From Whitmania pigra (lineage: Eukaryota > Annelida > Clitellata > Hirudinida > Haemopidae), in contig JAJTWR010000471.1 of NCBI GenBank assembly GCA_021613335.1, forward strand, positions 401,001 to 465,000: a stretch of 64,000 nucleotides of DNA, read 5' to 3'. Position numbers and translations under genes: made by a program. Under the pieces are notes generated by a model. The model had not been told where the DNA came from. It saw nothing but the letters and a program-made list of their open reading frames with translations, and did no database searches. Of the stretch, positions 9,897 through 22,844 are shown one piece after another (the stretch's first letter is position 1; every line of letters begins with the position of its first letter).

Positions 9897-12798
9897 TCAG
9901 AGAGCAAGGAATAGCATCAGCGCAACCAAGAAGATTTGGCTGAAATTGAGTGTGGAGCGTAGGAAACTGGAAGAGCTTTTAGAGACGCACTTTAGGGGAA
10001 GTTCTTCCGAAGTCTTACCCTTGATACAAGTGATTTTTTCATTGCCAGGAGATTTGAATCCAGAATCGCACTTGATGGTGTAATTAACGTAAGTCGGATC
10101 AGACACGTTGTACTGAAAATCTATGACACCGTTTGAGATGTTAAAGTTTAGGATGCAAGTTTCGCTTATCTCCTGATGCATGGTCTCGACTTGGTTGGCG
10201 ATTGTTTCCACCTCGTTGTTTGCAAGACCAACGTTGATGTCTCCAGTGACGTGAAGATCGAACAAACAGTTTTTATTTCCCTTACACCTTGGATCTGGTG
10301 GAGGATCGTCAAAAATTGGAACGAAGTTCTTATTCTGGAAGTCTTTCCAAAACAAACCAACAGGATACGAAAATATGGACGTGTTTTCATTAGTTGTCCA
10401 CTCCATTCCAAATTTGTAATGAATATCGACATTTGAAGAATTTCTCGATATGAAGGTCTTGTTAGGCAGCATGAAGTCGTTTTCCGGATCATCATCCCAG
10501 TTGCCAATCAAACCAAATACTTTGCCTTTCAGTATCTGATCCAACGTGATGATGGTATGCAGCATGCCATTCAAAACTTGAATTTGAAGTTTCAATCCTT
10601 TACCAGTTTCAACTGAGACTTGTGATTGGTTGATGTAGTCTATAAAGAGAGCACCAAGTCCAAGTGATTGGGGCTGCAAAGTATCGTTTCCAAGTCTGAC
10701 TTGCAACGATTTTAAAGCTGTCATCTCTATTTGAATGACTTCTGAATCGGAAGATTTGATCGCAAAGGCGGAAAAATAACTTGCTGGTTTGAGAATTCCG
10801 TCCTGACCAATAAACTGAGCAATTCTCGTTTGAACCATCAGTCCTGGTCCCTGCAAGTAAATAAATTCACCAACTGGATTAAAATCGTACTCGACGTCGT
10901 CAAGAGTCGTGAAATGAGGATCTCCGTTTGCTCTTCTGACTCTAGGTGCAACAAAAAATCTTGAATCTATTGAAGGACGCTTTTCGTAGAACTTAGCGTA
11001 CATGTGCTGCAATTTGTAGCAGAATATGAACGGCAAGATTTCCATGGTGAAGTGGCGAAGCTTCGACTTAATTGGATCGTTCAAAGACATGGAACCACCT
11101 CCATTTACTCCTAATAAAAGCTGATTATTGTTGTTGTAGCAACATTGGCTCGTCACATTATCAGGATTGTTGGTACTTCTATAACATCCTTTGGCTCCAG
11201 GACGGAATGTGTCACACCAATCTTTTCCTGAAGGATAACAAGTGTCGTCCATCTCGAAATTACCAGAAAGTCTAACAGGGAAATCGGCTGGAACCGCAGG
11301 CTGACAAGGGTTCCGTCTGGATGTCATTTCTTTGAATCGTTCTATTTCTAAACCACTTGGTTGTGAGTTGTACCAATCATTGCATAAAAACTCAACCCTA
11401 GCTTCAATCAGAATCTTCTGTAAAACAAAACTATCCACGGAAAGATAAATCTTTCGAATTGTGTTGCGGTTAGATTTTTGTTCGTCAGTTCTTTTCAGAA
11501 ATTTATTCGGCCAATATTCGAAAATCCCTGTGTTTGGAGGCTTGATGTAAATTTGCTGCCTTTCCAGTGAAACAATGTTTCCCACTCTATCGACAATCGT
11601 GTCTTCCTGCATTCCACAAATTATGATTTGATCGTTTGGATTTGAGGAAAGCTTCCAGGTAACATTGAAAGGTGTATCTGCATCTTCTCTAGTGATTTCC
11701 AGTTTTTTGAATTTCACCAATTCGTCATTTATGTCATGTGAAATAACAAAACTATTGTAGGATATGTTGTCGGACTTCAGATGAAGATCAATTCTGCCCA
11801 AAATGTCGATATAAGGCGTGATGCAAATAATTTTCAAGTTGTTGATAATGGAACAGTTAACTTTTGTTTCTTTAAACATCACATCAATTGATTTTTGACC
11901 TCTTCTGAAGCATGGACCAGTGATTGAAAGTTCCTGACCACCAAAGAAAAGCACTTTTTTCGGGTAAACATCCAAAAGACCATTTGTTCCACAAGCACTT
12001 GATATTTCTCCAGATATTGAAAACATCCATTTGCCTTGTTCGCCAACATTGCTCTCACTTAAAGCATAATTAGAAATATTTGCTGTGTTGGAATGTGGCA
12101 CAAGAAAATTTCGTCTGCCATCTCCAGCGTTGAATCCAATTTGTGCATACGCGTATCCGAGTTTATCGTAAAGAAAAATGACGAAAGAATCGATTCCGTT
12201 GCTCGTAAGAATCGTTTGATGATTTACAACCATGTGACAAGGATGAATTGTACTTCCTCTGCATTTGAAACGAGGCACGTTGTTGAATGTCACAATGAAG
12301 GCCCACGAACTTCTAAATGTTGCTTGATTGACAAATTTCTTTCTGACTTCATCAGTAATAGACGTCAACAAATTAGGATCGAACACTTCTCTGTAAAATA
12401 TGTCACCGCCTTCTCTTGGATCGCTATCAACCCAGTATGCGGCGACGCATTGGGTACCATTCAGTGGAAACGGAACAGGTGTAAAGGAAGTGCTTCCTTG
12501 TCCAAAATAAATAATTCCATTCGTACTCACATGTATCTCTTTGAACAATTTCCCAAAGAACGGAAGATCAAAATTGAATGAAATTGTCGTAAATGCATCA
12601 TCTTGTTTTTCAAGTCTCTGGTCAGAAGCGTCGTTCCCAAATGGTAAGAATGTTACACCTTTAGCCGCATCAAAAAATGTTGCAACAAAGGCGATCACGG
12701 TGACAATACTGAAATTATTACGAAGACTTTTGAAATAATTTCAGGAATTGTAATAAATCACTGAAAAAGACTTACTGCCGTATCGCTTCCATGCTCAT
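9897..12798 (-). CDS. NIDO-AMOP-VWD-Sushi surface protein (SUSD2/mucin-4/Mesh-like)
   Basis: Two exons: a 23-nt first exon 12798-12776 and a large exon 12708-9897, joined across a 67-bp intron, giving 944 residues. The join completes a signal peptide (M-S-M-E-A-I-R-H-I-V-T-V-I-A-F-V-A). Then follow a NIDO domain (about 30-235, with the Y-W-V-D-S-D core), an IPT/TIG-like segment (about 240-320), a Cys-rich AMOP region (about 455-600, with a dibasic-like site R-V-R-R after it), a VWD domain beginning G-D-P-H-F-T-T and including G-L-I-G-N-W-D-D-D-P-E-N-D-F, and one Sushi/CCP module near 860-910. The C-terminus is a short hydrophobic tail ending at the stop, which suggests a GPI-anchor signal or a membrane anchor without a cytoplasmic part. 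Family members act in cell adhesion and barrier structures; the exact role here is unknown. Confidence 0.9.
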
Positions 12799-14690
12799 AC
12801 TAGTTGCCTTAGATGTTTCACGAGTGAAGTGATTTCAAAAAGATTCACCTGTTAAAATTAGAAGCGAACATCATATTTTATGAAATAATCGTTAAAATTG
12901 ATTGTTTAATCAATAACACTTGCTACTTGAAATGACTCATAATCTTCAACTTTTGTGTTCGAAACCTGGCTTCGTCCTCATAAAATTATCAAAAATGAAC
13001 ACATCCTACAATCCGTCCAACAGCACATCCTAGTGCCCACAAAAACTAAAAAAAAAACCAGTTAATCAACAATAAATAAATAATAAGCAATAAATAACAA
13101 ACATCCGCCAACTTTTTGCTTAAATAAATTGAAATGTTAAATCGCCTTCACTTGTAAAACCGTTCTAACTGCGAAATTGCAAAGATAGGCTAAAAGTAAT
13201 GTCAGTAGGCGAGCTTGCATTTATAAAGAGTTTATCAAGATGATGACGAAAACAAAACTTGACTGCATTTAATGAGGATTCGTTACAATTAAGTGGGATC
13301 AAGGATCTCGTTGAGTGACTCCATAATTCCTAGGAATTAATATTCATAATTAATCATAGGGGTAAATTAATTTTACATCACAAATTAAAAAATTTAATGC
13401 ATAGATTTGAATATTTTAAAAGATTTAGTAAACACTTGAGAGTTATTCCGCGATAATTAAAAGAAATGTCTCTTTAATATTCTAAGTCGAAACAGTCACC
13501 GTCATCTCCAACGTCTTTAGTACAACACAGCATGACCTTTATTGTTTTGATTTCATAAATATTATTATGCAAAGTTCTCCAATTGAACTTGCTGGGCTGT
13601 CGTTAATAACCAAACAACCTGTTTCATGATTGTGGATTCTGATATTGAAGTGTTGATCCGAGTCTTTATGTATGTATTTATTTATTTTTTATTTTTTCTT
13701 ACATCCAAATGAATTATAAGAAAATAGTTCATGAAAGCAGAGTTCTAAGGTTGACTTATCATTTTATGATAATGAGAACATAAATTGACGAATAGCAAAA
13801 TTATTATTATTTATTCTATATTAATACATATTTTATTACATAAATTTGTGATTATCTAACTAATCCAATATCTTCACTTATGATATGATCTTCGATTCAA
13901 TGAATGGCTGTTGTGTCTTTGGCAATTATACCAATCCAATCTTTGAACATAGTCTTGCAATTACGACATCCTGATTTTTATTCGCTTTTTATTGTCTGAT
14001 TGTGACATTTAGACTGAAACAGTCGAGTATTACATAATTATGTTTCAAGGCCTACATTTACTTCCTTTTAGACTGAAATTCGACCAAGATGTTGATTACG
14101 TTCCAAATAATTATTTGCATATTTTTTCGTCATTTGGATGTAGTTTAAACTATTTTAATAGCAAACGGAAGTAAATCCTTTGAAGAATTTCACAATGATA
14201 TCTTTATTGCATTAACTTTCTATGAATTTCTATGCAAACATCCAAGTGGTTTAATAAAGTCGCAATAGTCAGTGATTACCCATTTAACTGCTTGACTTTG
14301 ACTTCATCATCATCACCATCACCATCATCATGAACACTCGAGCAGAATTCAAGCATCGGTGACTTCCGCAAACGATCAAAGGTATTCGAAAATGAATCTT
14401 GAGACTTGGGTCGCTCTTAGTCGTCTCTGTTGATTATAACAAGCTGTTATTAATTCATCTATAAAGTTAATCCCTATTATTAATAATTTATTAATATTCG
14501 CTTACGCTAAAAATTAGCCTAAGTTTTGAGGTTCTTGAATTTAGGAAGTTAAGATAGGGACGATGAAGTTTAATGTGTATGTGAGAAGACTTTATGGCCT
14601 AGCCCCGGGCAGCATTTTGTGTTTGTATTGCTTTGAATAATTTAATATTATTGAGATGTGTAAAATAATTAATAATAATAAAAAATTAAT
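12799..14690. other. intergenic DNA with a short CAT/CAC repeat
   Basis: No gene is seen. A trinucleotide run (catcatcatcaccatcacc...) lies at about 14303-14331. The stretch holds the 5' flank of the surface-protein gene on one side and the start of lectin unit A on the other. Confidence 0.5.
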
Positions 14691-15090
14691 AAAAACTAAT
14701 TATCTCGCATAATAAATTCACATTCCTTGTACTTCATTGAGCAAGATGTTTTACATGTGATAAAATGTAATGTAATGTCAAAATTTGACTAACTTACGTC
14801 ACTTGATGTTCGAAAGTTTTGCCTTCTATCTTGTTTTCGAAAGAAGGTATGAGCATGTTTCGGCATTTTGGAAAAATAATAACAATGAAGCATTCCAAAT
14901 AAAATAGTGGTCGATTTCCCACGACAGCATAAATTAAAATGTGAATTTTTTTTCAAATTAAATAAAAACAGAAATGCATTTCTATCGCCAGTAGGAACAA
15001 GAGACAACAAACAATAAATAATGGTTCTGCGTTTAATATATAAATACCACATCTCAACCGCTGAGATGTTAATAAAATGAAACATTGGAT
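14690..15090 (+). promoter_or_regulatory. duplicated promoter region of lectin unit A
   Basis: This block recurs upstream of lectin copies B1 (about 26130-26571), C (about 27505-27947) and D (39905-41348, split by an element). It contains a TATA box TATATAAATA at 15037-15046, followed by an imperfect inverted repeat catctcaaccgctgagatg at 15050-15068 and the start codon at 15091. The same TATA is kept in every copy, which supports shared regulation. The transcription start is inferred to be about 30 bp after the TATA box, leaving a very short 5' UTR. Confidence 0.7.
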
Positions 15091-17964
15091 ATGATCTTCG
15101 TTTATTTCTATCTTTTTAGCTCATTGACTATTGTAGCCAATCCATCCGTGATTAGCTGGAATCCTGGAACCTTTGAATCGCAGAAAATATGTTCTGCTCA
15201 TTTGCCGCTTAAAGTCCTGGAAAACGTGACGAGTAGCCTGGAATGTGCTTTGATGTGCACAACGAATTCCATGTTCAAATGCCTGGCATTCAATTTCGTT
15301 ATATCCAGGTGCAGCTTGTTTGATTTTCTTTCCACGAGCTTCTACGTGGTCACAACGGAGAACTGCTTGTACTACCAGGTGGAAATATTCCCATTCATTT
15401 TGAAATTAATTAGATATAGTTTATTTCATTTAAAGTAATAGAACAATTTGCTTAATAATTTCATGCGATTTTCATTTTTTAAATCGATTAAATTGTATTT
15501 TGCCAGGATTCAACAAATATATTCAAAGGTAAATATTATTTTAATTTTGATCAATGCTATTGCTTTTTTGTTCAATACTTCAACAATTTCAACTACAATT
15601 CTATGTCAGACAATTTCCCCTTTTTATCATTTAAAGAGGATTTTATTTTAGATTGGTATTTTTACATTTGTATTTGCGATATCTCTTTTAAATATGTCTG
15701 AATTAAATATGTTTAAATTTGTGACAAAACATTTTCTCAGAATTGTTATTTCGCCATCTTCAATTAAAATATAAAAACTTAAAAAAAGCTGAAAGAGAGG
15801 GAAATGCACCGTAGCGTGTCAATGGTCGTAGTTGCTTTCAAACGCCACTCAAAATTTATTGTTGCTATTTATTATAATTTGTTACAGTTTATTACTGATT
15901 GCAACTTTGATAATTTATTTATAAGCTTTCGTGATGCAGATGTAAAAGTCAACATCGCCTACAACAAAGTCGTGTACCTGAGCCTATCTTACGCATTCTC
16001 CCCTCCAACAAGTAAAGTGGTGGATAATTCCAGCTCAACGGATTATTGGACGAGTTGCTGTTCAACTGGAGATGGTGGTGGTGGACCAAACTGGTTTGTC
16101 ATTGATCTGGAAGATTTCTTCAAGATTATTTATGTCCTCCTTATTAACAGAAACGTTATTGGTGAGTGAGGAAATTCATTTGATTTAGTAAAGGATGTAG
16201 ATGACCTGTGGATGTAATTGTTGATGTTGTCATCTAATATCTGCTGAATAAAATATAGAAAAATCTATATTAAATAAAGAAAAAATTAAAATATAGAAAA
16301 AATCTATATTCTGTTATTCTTTATCACTAAATTGGAACATAACCAAGAGTCCATCTATAAAGTACGTCAAGCTCGAGAGGGGAGGGGTCTAAGAAAGTGT
16401 GACAGTTTGTGACAGAGAGGGAGGTGGTTTAATCTATGTGTGACGCAAACATATTTGCAAATTTAAATAAATAAATAATAAATTTTTAAAATTTTATATT
16501 TGCAAAATGTTTCATTTTTAAAATGCTGATTCTGTATAATGTTTGGGAATGAAGCTCCGAAAATGACGGTTAGCTTTATTTCATTCAGAATGTTCACTTG
16601 TTATTTCTAAGAATGGAGAAAGGGAATTTGCATACATCATTGTATAATGAGACGTGGAATACAATCAAGTCTGATGCTAATGTATTTGAAAACGTAGGGG
16701 GTCTGAATTTTGTGACGTACATTTTAGAGGTGGGTCTGGCATTTGCGATAGTGTGTGACAAGGAGGAGGGTGTTTAAAATGGTCCAAAATAGCGTGATGT
16801 ACTTTATGGACGACCCCCAATGTATAAACAATTTTCCTATAAAAAATTCTAATGTAATAATTCTGATATCATTCATTTGAAATAAGTAATTTTTTATATA
16901 ATGAAAAACAAAAGCATCTAAAGCCAGTGCGCATTTGTGTACATTTTCTGCATTACGAGAGAACCAATTAAAAAAATCAATTAATTTTTGGTCCTCTGCT
17001 ATTTCTAAAATTAAAATTTAACTATTGAAAGATGCTTTCTCATTTTTCGATAACATTTTATTTTTAATGTGTAAGCCGATATAAAGGGGCAATAATATAA
17101 CTGCAAATTTATTAATGAATAATGTTAATATAATATAATATGAGATAGAGTACTATTACTGAATTAAAATTTAAAGTATTTGTTTTCTTTCCTGCTGAAA
17201 ACCCCACGTTTGATTTCAATCACATTTGATAATCACAAATAGTATTCTTACTAAGTTAACAATACTCTGTTGTATTTCTTATATTAATAGTAACTTTTCA
17301 GTTAAAGGTCAACTATGATCTGAACCCCCCATCCTAGAAACTGAAGATATTAATTCACATAAAGAGCTAGGTAAAAAAGAATAGCTTGGAAAAAGAAATA
17401 AATTTTTTAAAAAGTAGATTGAAAAGACACTTCATTCATTGGATGAGGCTTTTGTTGTCGATGAAAGTCAAAAGAGCACTTAAGTCTCTCCGTCTTATCC
17501 CGCTTCCAAATGATAACAATTGCACAATTGTTCTGCTGCTTTAACTCTAATTACATTTTTCATTTTACAATTGCAATTTTTCTTTTAATATTTTATTTTA
17601 TTAACTTTAATTCAAAATGCGGTAAAATTCATCGAAAGGTTTCTATGTAAACAGTTGTTGTGGGCAATGTTGAGATAATGACTATAATAATACTTATAAT
17701 AATATCTTAACAACTACGTTCTTTTCAGGAAATCGCCTCAATAATTTCATTGTCGGTCTCAGCCAAGATTTCAGCTCATCCATTGGAATCCAGAGGGGAC
17801 AGTACAAGCTCTGTGGGGTTTACCCAAGCACAACCAAGAATGGAGGCATTTTTATACAGGTGTGTCAGGATTTAACATACCTGGCCAGGTTTGTCATCCT
17901 ACAACAGTCTCTTAATAACGAGGGACTTTTTACGGTCTGTGAAGCAAAGGTTTACGCGATTTGA
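15091..17964 (+). CDS. secreted PAN + F5/8C (fucolectin-type) protein, unit A
   Basis: Four exons, 15091-15378, 15507-15528 (22-nt microexon), 15940-16161 and 17729-17964, sum to 768 nt and 255 residues with all phases closing. The product has a signal peptide (about 1-17), a PAN/Apple-like domain in exon 1 with the spaced Cys pattern (K-I-C, L-E-C-A-L-M-C, F-K-C-L-A-F-N, S-R-C-S-L-F, N-C-L-Y-Y), and a fucolectin/F5/8C domain in exons 3-4 (N-I-A-Y-N-K-V...V-V-D-N...S-C-C-S-T...N-W-F-V-I-D-L...N-R...R-L-N-N-F-I-V-G-L, ending C-E-A-K-V-Y-A-I). The His of the classical fucose-binding motif is not evident. Intron 3 (1,567 bp) holds a MITE. The gene faces the LBP/BPI pseudogene at 18529. Confidence 0.85.
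16350..16822. mobile_element. MITE in lectin A intron 3
   Basis: The left end reads gtccatctataaagtacgtc and the right end gcgtgatgtactttatggac followed by gaccccc, forming inverted termini of about 25 bp. The interior has no coding capacity and carries G-rich blocks (gaggggagggg, gggggtct). A related copy sits at the matching place in lectin C (33036-33487), and unit D is empty at this site. Confidence 0.7.
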
Positions 17965-18528
17965 ACATTTGAAATATAAATTAAGATAGATTTTTGCCAA
18001 TCAAATGAAAAGAAAACACGCATTAATCAAATCTCTTCCTATTAAAACTTGCCAATAGTTTTCAACTGACAAAGTATATTGATATCAACTTGTTAATATC
18101 TTATATCAACTTCTTAATATTGACAATTTAAATTCGAATTGAAAGTTTTAAAGACTAGTAAGGCATAGAATAATGTTCGCTTATAACGTAAGAAGAAACT
18201 TGTTTTTGAATTCGTTTTTATTGTGATTGTGTTTTCTTAACTATTTTAGTGATAGATTTTCAGTCCTATGACAATATTGTCTGAATAAAAGTTATGCGTA
18301 TTATTAGTCTTTCAAGAAATTTATTGATCAGTATTGTCTATTATTGCCTTGCTAACAATTATGAACAATACTAAAGTAATTTATAAAAACTCGAAGTCAA
18401 TATTCAGATGTTAATTGGTTCATAAATAAATAACAAAATAAAAAAAAAACGATTTTTCCAGTTTTAGAATCAAACAGAATAATGCTGTTCTCCGCGAAAT
18501 ATTCGAATAACGCCAAGTCGTTTGAACT
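17965..18528. other. convergent intergenic DNA of unit A
   Basis: Shared 3' flank between the lectin (+) and the LBP/BPI pseudogene (-). It is repeated with small changes in units C and D. No other feature is seen. Confidence 0.5.
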
Positions 18529-20715
18529 TCAGACATTCAAATATTTGAGGTCTGCACTGAGGCGTAGAAATTGTTCGTGGAAGACAATGCTAGTATTTTC
18601 CCAGCCGACTCCCCGTGTTTTTATGACGGGTACTCCTTCCTTTATATTCTCGTTGATCCTGTCCATCTCCACCTTGCTGAGTATGTTGAAGGCATAACGA
18701 AGACCTTCCTCACTCACACCAGATTGACTCAATTCATTGACCGACATATAAGGAATGATGTCTAAAAGCTTCAGCTTTAAAATGTGACCCTCAATGCTGA
18801 AAGTGACGTTGAAAAGTGTGTGAAGTCGAGCTGTAGCGAGTTCGATTCTCGATCCGTTCGAAAGGCGAAGGTCGGTGACAGCTTCTCCAGACACGTTACT
18901 GTACAATCCGTAGGGTCTTATGTGCGGTTTTGGCAATCCGGTTTCCGACTTCAATTCGATTTCGAACGACGAGCCTGGATAATCACTTGCAAATCTGGGC
19001 ATCATTTCAGCAAAACAATAAATGTCGCCAGTCTGCCTCCAAGAGTTTCTAAAATTTGTGATTTGAAATAATAAAATATGTACAAATCAAGTCAAATAGA
19101 CATTTACTTTCTGGTCGTCTGGTAAATCGTTTCGATTAATCAGGGTTCTCGTTCCTTTCGAAACTAAAATCCTTCCGTAGGATGAGAGGGAATCTTCCGA
19201 AATCAGGAAGGACACCATTTCATTACCTGGTTCCACGTCCATATCGGGCTTTGTTTAAAAATTTGAAAAATTGTTTTCATTTTGCAACATGTTACTGTAG
19301 TTGTTGTTACTGAATAAAATTTAAACATGGTTTAAAAATAACACAAAAAGTAAAGTCTTGCCTGAGGATTTTGGAAAGCCTCTCTGGGGTACATTCCTCC
19401 AAAATCCGTTCCGACGTGACTTGTTTCAACGTAGCCATCTTTGATCTGAGGATGAGCTGTTAACCTGTAATCAAAATAAAGATCTCTCGTCAAAGCAACG
19501 TCGACAACGAGAGTGGAAAGCTCCTCGTTTCCAGTTTCGCCGATTTCATTTCGTGACGATTCGTACAGTTCTTACTCGACCATTTCCTTGATCCCCTCTT
19601 TGAAAGCACTGTAAGCACGTTTGAAAGACTGTTAGTCATCTCTAGTATTTATTTTACAAAAATATTTATAAAATATTAAAAAATTTAATATAATAGTAAT
19701 TAGTAATGTATCTAATGACCATAGCACCTGGACAGTATATTATAGAGGTTTTTATTGCGTCCCGAAAATTTAAGATCGATATCCATTACTGAATAAGTGC
19801 AACCAGTTGACCTGTTAGTAAGTATGGCAGTGGCGGGATTGTGACCGAAAGTGACAGATATGACAATGGCGACGTTATTGGTTTCCAGGCTTAGAGCTCC
19901 TCTGTCCTTTTTAATCTAAGGAATCCCAAATCCAAAGTGCAATTCCGTCCAGCTGTTTTTGTGAGACATTCTATGGAAAGAGTCCAGGTGATGAATGATG
20001 TATCTTAATCGATTTTTTAAAATTGTATATGAGTTTATTGAATCAAACAAACGAGCCATTATATACACAAAAAAAAAAAAAAAGCGAAAGCACTAAATAA
20101 ATTCAAATAAAACCAAAGGTCCAACCTTAAGAAAGCACAGGCATCCGCTATCGGAGTGACTCTAAAAGCTATTATTTGCACGACATTTTGAACAACAAAT
20201 AAAGTAATTAGGTAGGGCATGTATTTAACTAATAGATGAAGATATGGAGGAGTAAAGTCTTGGGCCACAACATTGAATTGATAATTTGAGAGTGGACTTA
20301 AAAAGTGAAGGATATTCATGTGCATTACCTTGAAAGTGTGAAGGATTGTCACAGTTATTGCTTGATATGAACAAACCAGAGAATATTTTGGGAAGAGAAT
20401 TGAAATCATATGCAAACATGGAAAGAGCAATTTGTAAATTGCGAACTTGTTATATATTTAATACTTAATATTTAATTTTAGACTATTGTTAAATAATGCA
20501 GAGGCAGTTGATTACAAAGATGATAACAATAAAATTATTCGTACGATCTGTTTTTGCAATACATTCAATTGATGTAAATGTGTAATATATTTAGATACCC
20601 ATATTATATTACACTAAGTTAGATAAGGGTAAATAAGAGAGAAATATAACAGAAGAGTTACTTCGGTAGATTAAAGCTTTACATGCTGTTTGAATACACT
20701 CTGTAATCTCTGTAA
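18529..20715 (-). pseudogene. LBP/BPI-family pseudogene, unit A
   Basis: Compared with the unit D gene, exons are recognisable at 18529-19046, 19108-19248, 19362-19628 and 19728 to about 20015, but the frame is broken repeatedly. There is a TAA at the codon that is GAA in unit D (V-E-E-E becomes V-E-stop-E, about 19574), two extra bases in exon 2 (cctttttaatc against cctttaatc), a 2-base loss at the start of the last exon (about 19030), and an insertion of about 660 bp at 20015-20675 that splits exon 2. The signal-peptide exon is absent. The last exon alone still reads 158 open residues of the C-terminal BPI barrel. Confidence 0.85.
20015..20675. other. unclassified insertion in LBP/BPI pseudogene A
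   Basis: Unit D is continuous where this stretch interrupts unit A (the flanking gtcgat / attaaagc of unit D are adjacent). It contains an A-run at about 20069-20083. No inverted ends, coding frame or second copy was seen. Confidence 0.4.
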
Positions 20716-20766
20716 TAATTACAAATATTCTCAATCATTCAATAAATGACCCTTGGATTGGGGCCC

Positions 20767-20942
20767 TATATAAATGGTGGATCGATTAAGAAGTGCATTC
20801 ACATTCTATTCGGATACATAAGGCACCCAAAAAATCGGCTAAATACAAAAGATAATGCTTTTGGCCACCGAAAAGCTTAACGAGTGCTTGAAAAAAATCA
20901 ATGGAGTTACTGACAAAGACTTTTCAGAACATGATGACGCAG
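20767..20942 (+). other. orphan promoter and first coding exon of an unknown gene
   Basis: A TATA box (ctatataaat, 20766-20775) is followed at 20855 by an ATG opening a frame of 29 codons to 20942, where a donor-like GCAG|GTAGCC occurs. The encoded start is M-L-L-A-T-E-K-L-N-E-C-L-K-K-I-N-G-V-T, rich in charged residues and not recognised. No continuation exon was found, because the next DNA is a relic of the lectin promoter. It may be the 5' end of a gene whose remainder was lost in the rearrangements. Confidence 0.35.
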
Positions 20943-20944
20943 GT

Positions 20945-21140
20945 AGCCAATTCGACAACATAAATTAAAATGTGAAATTGTTATTTTTTCGAATTACATA
21001 GAAACAGAAATTCATCCAAAACAAGAATTACAAGTGGTTTCCATCGTCAAGTAGTAACAAGAGACAACCAACAAAAAATACATTAACCGATAACTAAATC
21101 AAAATTTAATTCGAAATTAGTGGCTTGAATGCTTTTCTGA
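20945..21140 (+). repeat. relic of the lectin promoter region
   Basis: The stretch from cataaattaaaatgtgaa to caagagacaac aligns by eye with 14928-15010 and with the same region before lectins B1, C and D. No lectin exon follows. The end (about 21098-21153) also matches a segment inside the foldback element at 40505-40560. Confidence 0.6.
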
Positions 21141-21397
21141 CCGTTTTGAGTTTATTGGTATCAGGGAATTTCATTAAGTAGAAGATTTATCGTCTTAAAT
21201 ATTGCTAGAATTCCGGCTACTTCCTCAGTTTACATGGACTTTTCAAGTTGGTATTTAATATGAATTATTGATTGACAAGCAATATATTATCTGCACAAAG
21301 ATAATTGGCACTTAGAAAATTTACCAGACACTCATTAAGTCTAGGCTCACGAAGTCTAATTTCTTTTGATCCTTCCCCGAGTTCCCGTTGCAATATG

Positions 21398-22788
21398 CAG
21401 TGATGGGTAGTTACTAACTATAAGTAGTTAACTACTAGTTAATAACTACTTTAAAGTAGTTAGGAAGTAGTTAATAACTACTCTTAAAAAAGTAGTTAAA
21501 AAATAGTAGTTAACTATTTGTTGTTAATAACTACTTCAAAAATAGTTTTTTTTACGCAATACTTTTTAACTACTTTAAACAAAATTTTAAAATAAAATGA
21601 AGAAAAATATTTTATTCCAATTTTACAATTTGTTACATCACTTTATAAATACAGTTTCTTTGTTTTCAACTTTTGCTTACTTCCGCCATTTCTCGTTTCT
21701 GAATTATTACTCTTAGTAGTCGTATTCTGAAAACGTTTTATGTAAATTGCAATTTGGTTTTATATAAATTTGCGATTTTAATGCAGCTAATTTTGTCAAG
21801 GCATTTTCTTTAGTTGTTGAGAAAAACTCTGTTACTGATGACATGGACACGGATGAGCCATTATGTGATATTTCTGAAGATCTTGTTGGTGAAAGTATAG
21901 CCGATTTGATTGAAAACGAACAAGATATTGATAATGCGGATAATGTGCTTCTTTTGCCTCCTCATAAGCGCTGCGGTAATGATACCTTAAATCTTGTGGC
22001 TACTGTGGATGCAATGAAAGCAAGGGATAATCTGCAATACAAACGACTTTATGATAGATCAAAGGCAAAGGTTGCATCATTATCAAACTCAGTTCATCGC
22101 AGTGTAAAAAATGCTGAGGTTGTACAGGACATTACGGGTTCAACATTTTTAAAGCCAAAAATTACAAGGTGTCGTTAACAATCACCACCTTTGCGGACAA
22201 TGCGGCTCAGAACAGTGAATATGATGATTTATATGACTATGGAAAATGTACCAAACTCTTGTGATAATGAGGTAGCTGAACAGCTTAATGATTATTTATC
22301 AAACTCCGCAAGAAATGTACAAACCCTACTTAATTATCCAACTGTTTGTGCTGCATTCATCAAGCTTAATTCAACATTACCAAGTTCGGCAGCAGTTGAA
22401 AGACTTTTTAGTATAGCAGGGCAGGTTTTATGTAACAGACGATGTAAATTATCGGGTAATCATGTTGACATGATGATTTTTTTAAGAGATCGCCTGAAAC
22501 ATCTACTGAATACTTCTGTTTTTGATTAATTTGGACAATAAAATTTTGTTGAAAATGTTACACTAGTGTAAATAAATATGCTAATAATTATATTTTGTTC
22601 AATTGTCCAGAAAATTAATTTTATCAAATGTCAACGGAAAAGTAGTTAAAAGTAGTTAACTACTATGCAAGTAGTTAAGGAGTAGTTACTAACTACTTAT
22701 TTAAAAAGTAGTTAAAAATAGTTACTTTTTATAAAAGTAGTTGACTACAGTAGTTTACTACTTTTTAAGTAGTTAAAGCCCATCACTG
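21398..22788 (+). mobile_element. hAT transposon with 8-bp target duplication
   Basis: The termini are CAGTGATGGG...CCCATCACTG and the flanks are an exact 8-bp duplication GCAATATG (21390-21397 and 22789-22796). Both subterminal regions (about 21405-21545 and 22640-22775) are dense arrays of agtagtta / taactact, likely transposase-binding repeats. The interior encodes a damaged hAT transposase at 21843-22529, including the C-terminal dimerisation block L-P-S-S-A-A-V-E-R-L-F-S. The transposase is truncated at its N-terminus and split by a frame change near 22180, so the copy looks non-autonomous. Confidence 0.92.
21843..22529 (+). pseudogene. hAT transposase remnant
   Basis: Two open pieces (21843-22178 and 22191-22529) carry the central helical part and the hAT dimerisation domain (F-I-K-L-N-S-T-L-P-S-S-A-A-V-E-R-L-F). 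No BED zinc finger or complete catalytic core is present. The two pieces lie in different frames. Confidence 0.8.
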
Positions 22789-22844
22789 GCAATATGTATA
22801 ATGAAAAGTTTGATTTGGAATTTAATCTATCTTATCTATTGACC

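Noticed and set aside
12093..12581. 162-codon open frame on the plus strand
   Set aside because: It is antisense to the NIDO domain of the surface-protein gene and shows no motif.
20059..20430. 123-codon hydrophobic open frame on the minus strand
   Set aside because: It lies in the insertion that splits the LBP/BPI pseudogene; composition is low-complexity and no family match or splice context was seen.
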